A model generated the notes under the pieces. That model was not told where the DNA came from, made no database searches, and worked only from the letters and a program-made list of their open reading frames with translations. Shown here in pieces: positions 53,842 to 61,893 of a stretch of DNA of 64,000 nucleotides (the first letter of the stretch is position 1; the number at the start of each line of letters is the position of its first letter). The stretch is taken from NCBI RefSeq assembly GCF_014649995.1, contig NZ_BMUC01000004.1, forward strand, positions 129,950 to 193,949, given 5' to 3'. The stretch comes from Streptomyces griseoflavus (lineage in GTDB: Bacteria; Actinomycetota; Actinomycetes; Streptomycetales; Streptomycetaceae). Made by a program: the position numbers and the translations under genes.

Positions 53842-54573
53842 ATGGAAAGCATGGTCAGCACCGCGTCCGCGTCGCTCGGCTCCCTCTGGGACGAGGTGTC
53901 CGGCACCCAGCCCGACCCCGACGCGTGGGTGGTCGTCGCCACCCTGGTCGCCGCCGCCGCGGTGGTCGTGCCTCCCGGGCTGTGGCGGCTGTCCCGCAAC
54001 GCCATCACCATCGCGCACGAGGGCGGGCACGGGCTGGTGGCGCTGCTCACGGGCCGCACGCTGACGGGGATACGGCTGCACTCCGACACCAGCGGCCTGA
54101 CCGTCAGCCGCGGCAAGCCGGACGGCATCGGCATGATCCTCACCGCGGCGGCCGGCTACACCGCTCCCCCGCTGCTGGGCCTGGGCGGCGCCGCGCTGCT
54201 GGGCGACGGGCGCATCACGCTGCTGCTGTGGCTGGCGACGGCGCTGCTGCTCGCGATGCTGGTGATGATCCGCAATGCCTACGGGGCGGTGTCGATGCTG
54301 GTCACCGGCGGTACGTTCGTCCTGGTGTCCTGGCTGGCCGGCCCCCAGGTGCAGGCGGCGTTCGCGTACGCGGTGGTGTGGTTCCTGCTGCTCGGCGGGG
54401 TGCGTCCGGCCTTCGAGCTCCAGGCCAAGCGGGCGCGCGGGGGCGCCGGGGACTCGGACGCGGACCAGCTGTCCCGGCTGACGCACGTACCGGCGGGGCT
54501 GTGGCTGTTCCTGTTCCACGCGGTGTCGCTGTGCTCCCTGCTGGGCGGGGGCAGGTGGCTGCTGGGGCTGTGA
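53842..54573 (+). CDS. M50-type integral membrane metallopeptidase-like protein
   Basis: A 243-residue membrane protein with six or so spans. The zinc-binding motif HEGGH in NAITIAHEGGHGLVALLTG lies at about residue 59, at the start of the second helix, and fits the M50B-like family. A downstream NAYGAVSMLVTG may supply the third ligand region. Such proteins cleave within the membrane in sigma-factor or signal-peptide pathways, but this short branch has no known substrate. The ATG at 53842 or the in-frame one at 53851 may be used. It is divergent from the YedK-type gene, 51 bases apart. Confidence 0.87.
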   Translation: MESMVSTASASLGSLWDEVSGTQPDPDAWVVVATLVAAAAVVVPPGLWRLSRNAITIAHEGGHGLVALLTGRTLTGIRLHSDTSGLTVSRGKPDGIGMILTAAAGYTAPPLLGLGGAALLGDGRITLLLWLATALLLAMLVMIRNAYGAVSMLVTGGTFVLVSWLAGPQVQAAFAYAVVWFLLLGGVRPAFELQAKRARGGAGDSDADQLSRLTHVPAGLWLFLFHAVSLCSLLGGGRWLLGL

Positions 54574-54670
54574 CGCCGGCGGCACCCGCCGGGGGAGCCG
54601 AGCGGGTCCCCGCCCGCGGACGCGCAGGTGGCGGGCGGCCTTGCCGTCCCCCTCCTTATAGAGTGGCCCC

Positions 54671-55987
54671 ATGGCCCCGAACCCCGCGCACACCGCTCTC
54701 TGGCCCGCCCCGCACGCAAGCGGAGCCGTCGACGCGACGGTCCACGTGCCCGGGTCCAAGTCGGTCACCAACCGAGCTCTCGTGCTCGCCGCCCTCGCCT
54801 CCGAGCCGGGCTGGCTGCGCCGCCCGCTGCGCTCGCGCGACACGCTCCTGATGGCGGGGGCGCTGCGCGCCATGGGCGTCGGGATCGAGGAGGGCGTGGG
54901 CCCCGACGGCACCGGCGAGGCCTGGCGGGTGCTGCCCGACGGTCTGCACGGCCCGGCCACCGTCGACGTCGGCAACGCCGGCACCGTGATGCGGTTCCTG
55001 CCCCCGGTCGCCACGCTGGCCGACGGCCCCGTGCGCTTCGACGGCGACCCGCGGTCGTACGAGCGTCCGCTGAACGGGGTCATCGACGCGCTGCGCCGGC
55101 TGGGTGCCAGGATCGACGACGACGAGCGCGGCGCACTGCCGATGACGGTGCACGGCGGCGGTGCCCTGGAGGGCGGCACGGTCGAGGTCGACGCGTCCTC
55201 GTCCTCCCAGTTCGTCAGCGCCCTGCTGCTGTCCGCGCCGCGGTTCAACCAGGGCGTGGAGGTGCGGCACACCGGGCAGACCCTGCCGTCCCTGCCGCAC
55301 ATCCGGATGACCGTCGACATGCTCCGCGCGGTGGGCGCCCAGGTGGACGCCCCGGAGTCGGGCGGCGAGCCGAACGTGTGGCGGGTCACCCCGGGCGCCC
55401 TGCTGGGCCGGGACCTGACCGTGGAGCCCGACCTGTCCAACGCCCAGCCGTTCCTGGCGGCGGCGCTGGTGACCGGCGGCAGGGTGGTCGTACCGGACTG
55501 GCCGGCCCGTACCACCCAGCCCGGTGACCGGCTGCGGGAGATCTTCACCGAGATGGGCGGCTCCTGCGAGCTGACCGAGTACGGGCTGGAGTTCACCGGT
55601 TCCGGGTCGGTCCACGGCATCGACGTCGACCTCGGTGAGGTCGGTGAGCTGACGCCGGGCATCGCGGCCGTGGCGGCCCTCGCCGACTCCCCGTCCACCC
55701 TGCGGGGCGTGGCGCATCTGCGGCTGCACGAGACGGACCGGCTGGCCGCGCTCACCAAGGAGATCAACGAGCTCGGCGGCGACGTCACCGAGACCGCCGA
55801 CGGGCTGCACATCCGCCCGCGCCGGCTGCACGGCGGCGTCTTCCACACCTACGAGGACCACCGCATGGCCACCGCCGGCGCGGTCATCGGCCTGGCGGTC
55901 GAGGGCGTGCAGATCGAGAACGTGGCGACCACCGCGAAGACCCTGCCGGACTTCCCCGATCTGTGGACCGGGATGCTCGGGGCATAG
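54671..55987 (+). CDS. aroA: 3-Phosphoshikimate 1-carboxyvinyltransferase (EPSP synthase)
   Basis: This 438-residue enzyme joins phosphoenolpyruvate to shikimate-3-phosphate in aromatic amino-acid synthesis. Substrate-binding motifs [18 protein letters not shown] (about residue 23), [13 protein letters not shown] (about 98), [12 protein letters not shown], and [12 protein letters not shown] with [12 protein letters not shown] near the C-terminus are intact. A TATAGA lies 8 bases before the ATG and no ribosome site is evident, which suggests a leaderless message. rsgA follows after 9 bases and is probably co-transcribed. Confidence 0.97.
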   Translation: MAPNPAHTALWPAPHASGAVDATVHVPGSKSVTNRALVLAALASEPGWLRRPLRSRDTLLMAGALRAMGVGIEEGVGPDGTGEAWRVLPDGLHGPATVDVGNAGTVMRFLPPVATLADGPVRFDGDPRSYERPLNGVIDALRRLGARIDDDERGALPMTVHGGGALEGGTVEVDASSSSQFVSALLLSAPRFNQGVEVRHTGQTLPSLPHIRMTVDMLRAVGAQVDAPESGGEPNVWRVTPGALLGRDLTVEPDLSNAQPFLAAALVTGGRVVVPDWPARTTQPGDRLREIFTEMGGSCELTEYGLEFTGSGSVHGIDVDLGEVGELTPGIAAVAALADSPSTLRGVAHLRLHETDRLAALTKEINELGGDVTETADGLHIRPRRLHGGVFHTYEDHRMATAGAVIGLAVEGVQIENVATTAKTLPDFPDLWTGMLGA

Positions 55988-55996
55988 GGGTCCGCC

Positions 55997-57007
55997 ATGC
56001 GCCGCTACGGCAAGCACACCGACGAGGACGACATCCGCTCGCGCCCCAACCGCAAGGGCAACCGGCCGCGCACCCACATCCGGCCCAAGCACGAGGACGC
56101 CGCCGAGGGCCTGGTCCTCACCGTGGACCGGGGCCGGCTGACCTGCCTCGTCGACGACCGTGTCGTGCTGGCGATGAAGGCCCGAGAGCTGGGCCGCAAG
56201 GCGGCCGTGGTCGGCGACCGGGTGGCGATCGTGGGCGACCTCTCCGGGAAGAAGGACACGCTCGCGCGGATCGTGCGGATCGAGGAGCGCACCTCGGTCC
56301 TGCGCCGCACCGCCGACGACGACGACCCCTACGAGCGAGTGGTCGTGGCCAACGCCGACCAGCTCGCCGTGGTCACCGCGCTCGCGGATCCCGAGCCCCG
56401 CCCGCGGCTGATCGACCGCTGTCTGGTCGCGGCGTACGACGGCGGTCTGGAGCCGCTGCTGGTGCTGACCAAGTCGGACCTCGCGCCGGCCGACAAGCTG
56501 CTGGAGCTCTACGGCGACCTCGACATCCCGTACGTCGTCACCAGCCGCGCGGAGCTGGAGAGCGGGGAGGCGGCGGACCGGGTGCGCGAGCAGCTGGACG
56601 GCCGGATCACCGCGTTCGTGGGGCATTCCGGGGTCGGCAAGACGACGCTGGTCAACGCGCTGGTGCCCGAGGAGCGACGGCGGACGACCGGTCATGTCAA
56701 CGCGGTGACGGGGCGGGGGCGGCACACGACGACCTCCGCGCTGGCGCTGCCGCTGGCGGGCGCCGGGGGGTGGGTGATCGACACCCCCGGGGTGCGGTCC
56801 TTCGGGCTCGCCCATGTCGACCCGTCCCGGGTCATCCACGCCTTCCCCGACCTGGAGCCGGGCACCGAGGGCTGTCCCCGCGCGTGCAGTCACGACGAGC
56901 CGGACTGCGCGCTGGACGCCTGGGTGAGCGAGGGGCACGCCGATCCGGCGCGGCTGTACTCGCTGCGCAGGCTGCTGGCGACACGGGAGCGCACCGAGGG
57001 CGACTGA
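55997..57007 (+). CDS. rsgA: Ribosome small-subunit-dependent GTPase RsgA
   Basis: A 336-residue circularly permuted GTPase that checks late 30S maturation. An OB-fold lies at about 40-105. The GTPase motifs come in the permuted order: LVLTKSDLA (G4) first, then GHSGVGKTTLVNAL (G1, about 212), RHTTTSAL (G2) and IDTPGVRSFGL (G3). The C-terminal zinc-binding stretch is EGCPRACSHDEPDCAL. Length and layout are normal. It lies 9 bases after aroA. No ribosome site stronger than GGGG is seen. Confidence 0.95.
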   Translation: MRRYGKHTDEDDIRSRPNRKGNRPRTHIRPKHEDAAEGLVLTVDRGRLTCLVDDRVVLAMKARELGRKAAVVGDRVAIVGDLSGKKDTLARIVRIEERTSVLRRTADDDDPYERVVVANADQLAVVTALADPEPRPRLIDRCLVAAYDGGLEPLLVLTKSDLAPADKLLELYGDLDIPYVVTSRAELESGEAADRVREQLDGRITAFVGHSGVGKTTLVNALVPEERRRTTGHVNAVTGRGRHTTTSALALPLAGAGGWVIDTPGVRSFGLAHVDPSRVIHAFPDLEPGTEGCPRACSHDEPDCALDAWVSEGHADPARLYSLRRLLATRERTEGD

Positions 57008-57124
57008 CCCTCGCGTGTTTGCCGTGGCGTGCGGACGGTAAGTGCATAATCGCACCGAGCCGGACCCGTACCTGCCGAACCCGGCGAAGCGGTCACCGAA
57101 CGTGGACATGCGGGAGGACGACAC

Positions 57125-57448
57125 ATGGCGTGGCTGCTGGTCATCGTGGCCGGGTTGCTCGAGACCGGCTTCGCCGTGTGCCTGAAGCTCTCGCACGGGT
57201 TCACCCGGCTGTGGCCGACCGTCGCCTTCTGCGCGTTCGCGCTGGGCAGCTTCGGGCTGCTGACCATGGCGTTGAAGAAGCTGGACGTCGGTCCCGCGTA
57301 CGCGGTGTGGACGGGCATCGGAGCGGCGGGGACGGCCATCTACGGGATGGTGTTCCTCGGGGACCTGGTGTCGACGCTGAAGATCGTGTCGATCACTCTG
57401 GTGATCGTCGGGGTGATCGGGTTGCAGCTCTCGGGGTCCGCTCACTGA
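57125..57448 (+). CDS. Small multidrug resistance family exporter (SugE/Gdx type)
   Basis: A 107-residue, four-span dual-topology exporter. The essential membrane Glu is in AGLLETGFAVCLKLS (Glu13). The loop VGPAYAVWTGIGAAGTAI and the C-terminal span are typical of SMR proteins. The sequence is closer to the SugE/Gdx branch, which exports guanidinium, than to EmrE-like drug pumps; this is a judgement from motifs. No recognisable guanidine riboswitch is seen in the 117-base leader. GGGAGGA precedes the ATG. It is convergent with a TetR gene, 6 bases apart. Confidence 0.92.
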   Translation: MAWLLVIVAGLLETGFAVCLKLSHGFTRLWPTVAFCAFALGSFGLLTMALKKLDVGPAYAVWTGIGAAGTAIYGMVFLGDLVSTLKIVSITLVIVGVIGLQLSGSAH

Positions 57449-57454
57449 GCCGTC

Positions 57455-58063
57455 TCAGGTGACCGGCTGCCGGTGCAGGGCGCCGCGGACCAGGTCGGCG
57501 ACGCCGTCGTCGGCCGGTGGCGCGGCGACGCAGGACAGGGCGAGCCGGACGACGAGCTCGCAGGAGCGGGCCAGTTCGGCGGTGTCGCTCCTCGGGGCGC
57601 CGGGGCCGGCGAGGACGGCCGCGGCCCGGTCGCGGACGAGGGCGACGAAGTCGGCGGGTGAGGGCAGCGGGCCGTCGGCGCGGCGCTGGGCGGGGACGGT
57701 GGAGCCGGAGGGCGCGGCCGGGAGGGCCGGCGCGGGCAGGCGTTCGCCCCAGCATCCGGTGAGCATGGCACGGACCAGGGGGTTGCCGCGGGCGCTGGCG
57801 ACGGTCCACTCGGCGGCAGCGGTCAGCCGGTCGCGCGGGTCGGCGTGAGCGGTGAGGGCGCGCTCGACACCGGCGAGGTAGCCGTCGGCCTCCCTGCGGA
57901 CGAGGGCCCGGGCGAGGCCGTCCTTGCTGCCGAACTCGTTGTAGAGCGTCTGCCGGGAGACTCCGGCCGCGGCGGCCACGTCCACCATCCGCACCGCGGA
58001 CCACGGCCGGCGTGCCAGTGCCGTGTATGCGGCGTCCAGCAGGGACTCCCGCGCTGCGGGCAT
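57455..58063 (-). CDS. TetR-family transcriptional regulator
   Basis: A 202-residue regulator. The N-terminal HTH (about 5-50) has RESLLDAAYTALARRPWSAVRMVDVAAAAGVSRQTLYNEFGSK, slightly spaced but canonical. The helical C-terminal ligand domain follows (about 60-200). Its own promoter region faces hisN. Ligand and targets are unknown. The convergent SMR exporter next to it is a possible but not assured target, since they share no promoter. Confidence 0.92.
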   Translation of the reverse strand: MPAARESLLDAAYTALARRPWSAVRMVDVAAAAGVSRQTLYNEFGSKDGLARALVRREADGYLAGVERALTAHADPRDRLTAAAEWTVASARGNPLVRAMLTGCWGERLPAPALPAAPSGSTVPAQRRADGPLPSPADFVALVRDRAAAVLAGPGAPRSDTAELARSCELVVRLALSCVAAPPADDGVADLVRGALHRQPVT

Positions 58064-58191
58064 CTTCGCCTCCCTCGGGGCGAGCGGCCGGTCCTGTGGT
58101 TCAGATTTGACGCGCCGTCGGGCACTGTCAAGGGTTCTCGGACCGGGCCCCCGCTGGCCCCGCGGCGACCTCGGCGGATACCGTTCGTTGC

Positions 58192-58992
58192 ATGCCCGAC
58201 TACCTTGACGACCTGCGTCTCGCCCACGTCCTCGCCGACGCCGCCGACGCCGCGACGATGGACCGGTTCAAGGCCCTCGATCTCAAGGTGGAGACCAAAC
58301 CGGACATGACGCCGGTGAGCGAGGCGGACAAGGCGGCGGAGGAGCTCGTCCGCGGCCATCTGCAGCGTGCCCGCCCGAGGGACGCGGTCCTGGGCGAGGA
58401 GTACGGCGTCGAGGGCACGGGCCCGCGCCGCTGGGTGATCGATCCGATCGACGGCACCAAGAACTACGTGCGCGGGGTGCCCGTGTGGGCCACGCTGATC
58501 TCCCTGATGGAGGCCGGGGAGGGCGGCTTCCAGCCGGTCGTGGGGGTCGTCTCCGCGCCTGCCCTGGGCCGCCGCTGGTGGGCCGCCCGCGGGCACGGCG
58601 CCTACGCGGGCCGCAGCCTGTCGTCGGCCTCCCGGCTCCAGGTGTCCCGCGTCGCCGAGCTCTCCGACGCCTCCTTCGCGTACTCCTCGCTCAGCGGCTG
58701 GGAGGAACAGGGGCGGCTCGACGGCTTCCTCGACCTCACCCGTGAGGTGTGGCGCACGCGCGCGTACGGGGACTTCTGGCCGTACATGATGGTGGCGGAG
58801 GGGTCGGTGGACCTGTGCGCCGAACCGGAGCTGTCGCTGTGGGACATGGCGGCCACGGCGATCGTGGTCACGGAGGCCGGCGGTTCGTTCACGGGCCTCG
58901 ACGGCCGCCCCGGACCGCACAGCGGCAACGCGGCGGCGTCGAACGGGCTGCTGCACGACGAGCTGCTGGGGTATCTCAACCAGCGCTACTGA
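58192..58992 (+). CDS. hisN: Histidinol-phosphatase, inositol-monophosphatase type
   Basis: A 266-residue Mg2+-dependent phosphatase. The metal/phosphate motifs are LGEEYGVEG (Glu), [15 protein letters not shown] (about 83) and [18 protein letters not shown] (about 215). The S. coelicolor orthologue at this position was identified as the long-missing histidinol-phosphate phosphatase of histidine biosynthesis. A TACCGT lies 7 bases before the ATG and there is no ribosome site, so a leaderless message is likely. It is separate from the main his operon. It is divergent from the TetR gene. Confidence 0.95.
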   Translation: MPDYLDDLRLAHVLADAADAATMDRFKALDLKVETKPDMTPVSEADKAAEELVRGHLQRARPRDAVLGEEYGVEGTGPRRWVIDPIDGTKNYVRGVPVWATLISLMEAGEGGFQPVVGVVSAPALGRRWWAARGHGAYAGRSLSSASRLQVSRVAELSDASFAYSSLSGWEEQGRLDGFLDLTREVWRTRAYGDFWPYMMVAEGSVDLCAEPELSLWDMAATAIVVTEAGGSFTGLDGRPGPHSGNAAASNGLLHDELLGYLNQRY

Positions 58993-59161
58993 CGGCTCGC
59001 GCGGGCGGTGCGCGCCCCCGACCGGCGGCACGCGCCCTCTTGTTGACCCCCGCTTTGCCTGCCACTCTGAGAGTCCCCCCACTTGTGAACTTGTGAAATC
59101 GCGAACGAGCGGGCTTCCTCGCCCGTGACCTCGCGTTTTCCGGTAGGAGGTGGCTCCATCC

Positions 59162-59563
59162 ATGCTCGTCCGTGACGCCATGAGCACCGTGGTCCTCACC
59201 ATCGGCCCCGCCCACACACTCCGCCAGGCCGCCGCCCTGATGTCCGCCCGCCGGGTGGGCGCGGCCGTGGTCCACGACCCCGACGGCACCGGCATCGGCA
59301 TCCTGACCGAGCGCGACATCCTCAACTCGCTCGGCCTGGGCCAGGACCCGGACACCGAGCGCGCCCACGCCCACACCACCACCGACGTCGTCTTCGCCAT
59401 CCCGGACTGGACCCTGGAGGAGGCCGCCGTCGCCATGAGCCACGGCGGGTTCCGTCATCTGATCGTCCTCGACCGGGGCGAGCCCACCGGGATCGTCTCG
59501 GTCCGCGACATCATCCGCTGCTGGGCACCCCGGCGACAGCGGGCCCTGCACGCACCGGCGTAG
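59162..59563 (+). CDS. Two-CBS-domain protein
   Basis: A 133-residue protein that is a single Bateman module. CBS1 (about 1-58) contains MLVRDAMSTVVLTIGP, LRQAAALMSARRVGAAVV and GILTERDILN. CBS2 (about 70-125) contains LEEAAVAMSHGGFRHLIVLD and GIVSVRDIIRCW. Such proteins bind adenosine nucleotides and may report energy state; the partner is unknown. AGGAGG lies 11 bases before the ATG; a GTG at 59150 falls inside that ribosome site and is unlikely. It is convergent with the catalase gene. Confidence 0.9.
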   Translation: MLVRDAMSTVVLTIGPAHTLRQAAALMSARRVGAAVVHDPDGTGIGILTERDILNSLGLGQDPDTERAHAHTTTDVVFAIPDWTLEEAAVAMSHGGFRHLIVLDRGEPTGIVSVRDIIRCWAPRRQRALHAPA

Positions 59564-59572
59564 GAAACGGGA

Positions 59573-59607
59573 GACGGGCCGGACCCCCGAAGGGAGTCCG
59601 GCCCGTC
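59573..59607. terminator. Bidirectional terminator between CBS protein and catalase genes
   Basis: A perfect 12-bp stem GACGGGCCGGAC / GTCCGGCCCGTC with an 11-base loop lies between the convergent genes. Confidence 0.85.
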
Positions 59608-59633
59608 GATCGACAAGCGGTCCAGCGCTGGAA

Positions 59634-61085
59634 TCAGCCGCGCAGGGCCTGCACCGCGGCCTCCAGCCGCTTGCCGAAGTCCTCGTCCGCCTGGCGGAAG
59701 TTGTTGATCGCGCGGTCGGCGATCTCGTCACGGGTGACACCGGAGATGGCGTTCGCCAGGTTGTTGACCAGGCGCTCCTTCTCCTCCTCCGTCATCAGGC
59801 GGTACAGGTTGCCGGCCTGGACGAAGTCGTTGTCCTCGGCGTGCACGGGCGTGACCGTCTCACCGGTGACGCCGGTGACCGGGATCGGCTGCCACAGCGG
59901 ACGGCCGGTCTGGGCCGGGCCGCCGAAGCTGTTCGGCTCGTAGTTCTTCGCACCCTTGTGGCGGCCGTCGTACAGGTAGCCGTCACGGGAGTGGGTGCGC
60001 GCCTCGGTGGCGTGCGGGCGGTTCACCGGCAGCTGGTCGGCGTTGATGCCGACGCGGTAGCGGTGGGCGTCGCCGTAGCCGAAGAGGCGGCCCTGGAGCA
60101 TCTTGTCCGGGGAGGGACCGATGCCCGGCACGAAGTGGGCGGGGCTGAAGATGGACTGCTCGACCTCGGCGAAGATGTTCTCCGGGTTGCGGTTGAGCTC
60201 CAGCTTGCCGAACTCGATCAGCGGGTAGTCCGCGTGCGGCCAGACCTTGGTCAGGTCGAACGGGTTGAAGCGGTACGTGGCCGCCTCGGCCGCCGGCATG
60301 ACCTGGACGTAGACGGTCCAGGACGGGAAGTCGCCGCGCTCGATGGCCTCGCGCAGGTCCCGCTGGTGGGAGTCGGGGTCCTTGCCCGCGAGGATCTCGG
60401 CCTCTTCGGCGGTCAGGTTCTTGATGCCCTGGTCCGTCTTGAAGTGGTACTTGACCCAGAAGACCTCGCCGGCCTCGTTGTTCCACTGGAAGGTGTGCGA
60501 GCCGAAGCCGTCCATGTGGCGGTACGACGCCGGGATGCCGCGGTCACCGAACAGCCAGGTCACCTGGTGCGTGGACTCCGGCGACAGGCCCCAGAAGTCG
60601 AAGACGTTGTCCGCCTCCTGCGAGCCGGTGTACGGGTCGCGCTTCTGGGTGTGGATGAAGTCGGGGAACTTGATCGCGTCGCGGATGAAGAACACCGGGG
60701 TGTTGTTGCCGACGAGGTCGTAGTTGCCCTCCTCGGTGTAGAACTTCAGCGCGAAACCGCGGGGGTCGCGCACGGCGTCCGGGGCACCGAGGTTGCCCGC
60801 CACCGTGGAGAAGCGCAGGAAGGTCTCCGTCTCCTTGCCGACCTCGGAGAGGAACTTGGCGCGCGTGTACCGCGTGACGTCGGCGGTCACCGTGAAGGTG
60901 CCGTAGGCACCGGCGCCGCGGGCGTGCACCACGCGCTCCGGGATGCGCTCACGGTTGAAGTGGGCCAGCTTCTCCAGGAGGAGCTGGTCCTGCACGAGGA
61001 CCGGGCCACCGGCGCCCGCGGTCTCGCTGTTCTGGTTGTCGGCAACCGGAGCCCCGGCCTCCGTAGTAAGCGGTCCCTGCGTCAC
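59634..61085 (-). CDS. katA: Monofunctional haem catalase
   Basis: A 483-residue clade-3-type small-subunit catalase. The catalytic His is in [13 protein letters not shown] (about residue 50). The distal Asn is in the [20 protein letters not shown] region. The proximal haem Tyr is in [12 protein letters not shown] (about 337). I chose GTG 61085 ([14 protein letters not shown]) because GGAGG lies 5 bases before it; ATG 61103 and GTG 61106 are upstream alternatives. It detoxifies hydrogen peroxide. The promoter at 61141-61168 and the divergent catR gene show peroxide control by a Fur-family repressor. In S. coelicolor the major catalase and catR are, from memory, at separate loci. Confidence 0.95.
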   Translation of the reverse strand: MTQGPLTTEAGAPVADNQNSETAGAGGPVLVQDQLLLEKLAHFNRERIPERVVHARGAGAYGTFTVTADVTRYTRAKFLSEVGKETETFLRFSTVAGNLGAPDAVRDPRGFALKFYTEEGNYDLVGNNTPVFFIRDAIKFPDFIHTQKRDPYTGSQEADNVFDFWGLSPESTHQVTWLFGDRGIPASYRHMDGFGSHTFQWNNEAGEVFWVKYHFKTDQGIKNLTAEEAEILAGKDPDSHQRDLREAIERGDFPSWTVYVQVMPAAEAATYRFNPFDLTKVWPHADYPLIEFGKLELNRNPENIFAEVEQSIFSPAHFVPGIGPSPDKMLQGRLFGYGDAHRYRVGINADQLPVNRPHATEARTHSRDGYLYDGRHKGAKNYEPNSFGGPAQTGRPLWQPIPVTGVTGETVTPVHAEDNDFVQAGNLYRLMTEEEKERLVNNLANAISGVTRDEIADRAINNFRQADEDFGKRLEAAVQALRG

Positions 61086-61140
61086 GTGCGCCTCCTGCGT
61101 CATCACTGACCAACCTGTCCCTTGGCTAAAGCCGAGCTCG

Positions 61141-61168
61141 ATCCTACAATGGACAATGTCTAAGTCAA
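61141..61168 (-). promoter_or_regulatory. Catalase promoter with a Fur/CatR-type operator in the spacer
   Basis: Minus strand TTGACT (61163-61168) and TAGGAT (61141-61146) are 16 bases apart. The spacer carries two ACATTGT/CATTGT-type repeats (TAGACATTGTCCATTG), A/T-rich for this genome and suited to binding by a Fur-family repressor. CatR is encoded 60 bases away on the other strand. Promoter elements are seen; the operator assignment is inferred. Confidence 0.75.
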
Positions 61169-61228
61169 GTAAGGCTCCAAAGTCACACCCATTCGGGACC
61201 CGATCCCCCTGCTGTTAGGCTGGTGCCT

Positions 61229-61645
61229 ATGAGTGACCTTCTGGAACGGCTCCGTGGACGTGGATGGCGGATGACCGCACAGCGCCGTGTCGTGGCCGAG
61301 GTCCTCGACGGCGAACACGTCCACCTGACGGCCGACGAGGTGCACGCCCGGGCCGTCGCCAAGCTGCCCGAGATCTCCCGGGCGACCGTCTACAACACGC
61401 TGGGCGAACTGGTCTCGCTCGGCGAGGTGGTCGAGGTCGCCACGGACAAGCGGGCCAAGCGCTACGACCCCAACGCCCACCGCCCGCACCACCACCTGGT
61501 GTGCGCGCAGTGCGGGGCGATCCGCGACGTCCACCCCACCGGCAACCCGCTGGCGGACCTGCCGGACACCGAACGCTTCGGCTTCACGGTCTCCGGCGTG
61601 GAAGTGACCTACCGCGGCGTCTGCCCGAACTGCGCGGCGCCGTAG
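61229..61645 (+). CDS. catR: Fur-family peroxide-responsive repressor CatR
   Basis: A 138-residue PerR-like Fur protein. The winged helix (about 1-80) has LRGRGWRMTAQRRVVAEVLDG and ISRATVYNTLGELVSLGEVVEV. The regulatory metal ligands are in AHRPHHHLVCAQCGAIRDV, and the structural zinc site uses two CxxC pairs (CAQC and CPNC at the C-terminus). ATG 61229 lies 7 bases after TAGGCT (61216-61221) with no ribosome site, so a leaderless message is likely; GTG 61223 is an alternative. It is divergent from the catalase gene it presumably represses, as shown for CatR in S. coelicolor. Confidence 0.93.
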   Translation: MSDLLERLRGRGWRMTAQRRVVAEVLDGEHVHLTADEVHARAVAKLPEISRATVYNTLGELVSLGEVVEVATDKRAKRYDPNAHRPHHHLVCAQCGAIRDVHPTGNPLADLPDTERFGFTVSGVEVTYRGVCPNCAAP

Positions 61646-61671
61646 CCGCCGACCGCGGACGCGAACGACGA

Positions 61672-61703
61672 GAGCCCCCGGCACTGACCAGTGCCGGGGG
61701 CTC
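61672..61703 (+). terminator. Terminator of catR
   Basis: A perfect 14-bp stem GAGCCCCCGGCACT / AGTGCCGGGGGCTC with a 4-base loop starts 26 bases after the catR stop. Confidence 0.88.
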
Positions 61704-61711
61704 ACACACGA

Positions 61712-61747
61712 CCGAGGGCCGGAACCCTGTCGGATTCCGGCCCTCGG
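61712..61747 (-). terminator. Terminator of the first initiator tRNA gene
   Basis: A perfect 13-bp stem CCGAGGGCCGGAA / TTCCGGCCCTCGG with a 10-base loop starts 7 bases beyond the tRNA 3' end on the minus strand. Confidence 0.85.
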
Positions 61748-61754
61748 CCTTCAG

Positions 61755-61828
61755 TAGCGGGGACAGGATTTGAACCTGCGACCTCTGGGTTATGAGCCCA
61801 GCGAGCTACCGAGCTGCTCCACCCCGCG
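61755..61828 (-). tRNA. Initiator tRNA-fMet (CAU), copy 1
   Basis: A 74-base tRNA without encoded CCA. The anticodon arm GGGCTCATAACCC has the three G:C pairs diagnostic of initiators. The first base C1 faces T72, the unpaired end typical of tRNA-fMet. The T-arm GGTTCAAATCC and D-arm AGCTCGGTAGCTC are standard. It lies between catR and the Sel1 gene. Confidence 0.96.
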
Positions 61829-61893
61829 TCGATGAAGGAAACACTACGTCAAGAGGGCCGACGGAAGCAAATCCGTCCCGGCACGGTGCGACC

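Noticed and set aside
52477-54573. A 698-codon plus-strand frame spanning the hydrolase and YedK genes
   Set aside because: Only the last 243 codons (from 53842) are a real membrane peptidase gene; the front part lies antisense to two well-supported genes.
53796-55848. N-terminal extension of the YedK-type frame over the M50 and aroA genes
   Set aside because: The family needs Cys directly after the initiator Met, which fixes the start at 53790.
57008-57124. Guanidine riboswitch before the SMR exporter
   Set aside because: The leader has short ACGG/ACGA-containing stretches, but I could not fold them into the conserved core of any guanidine riboswitch class.
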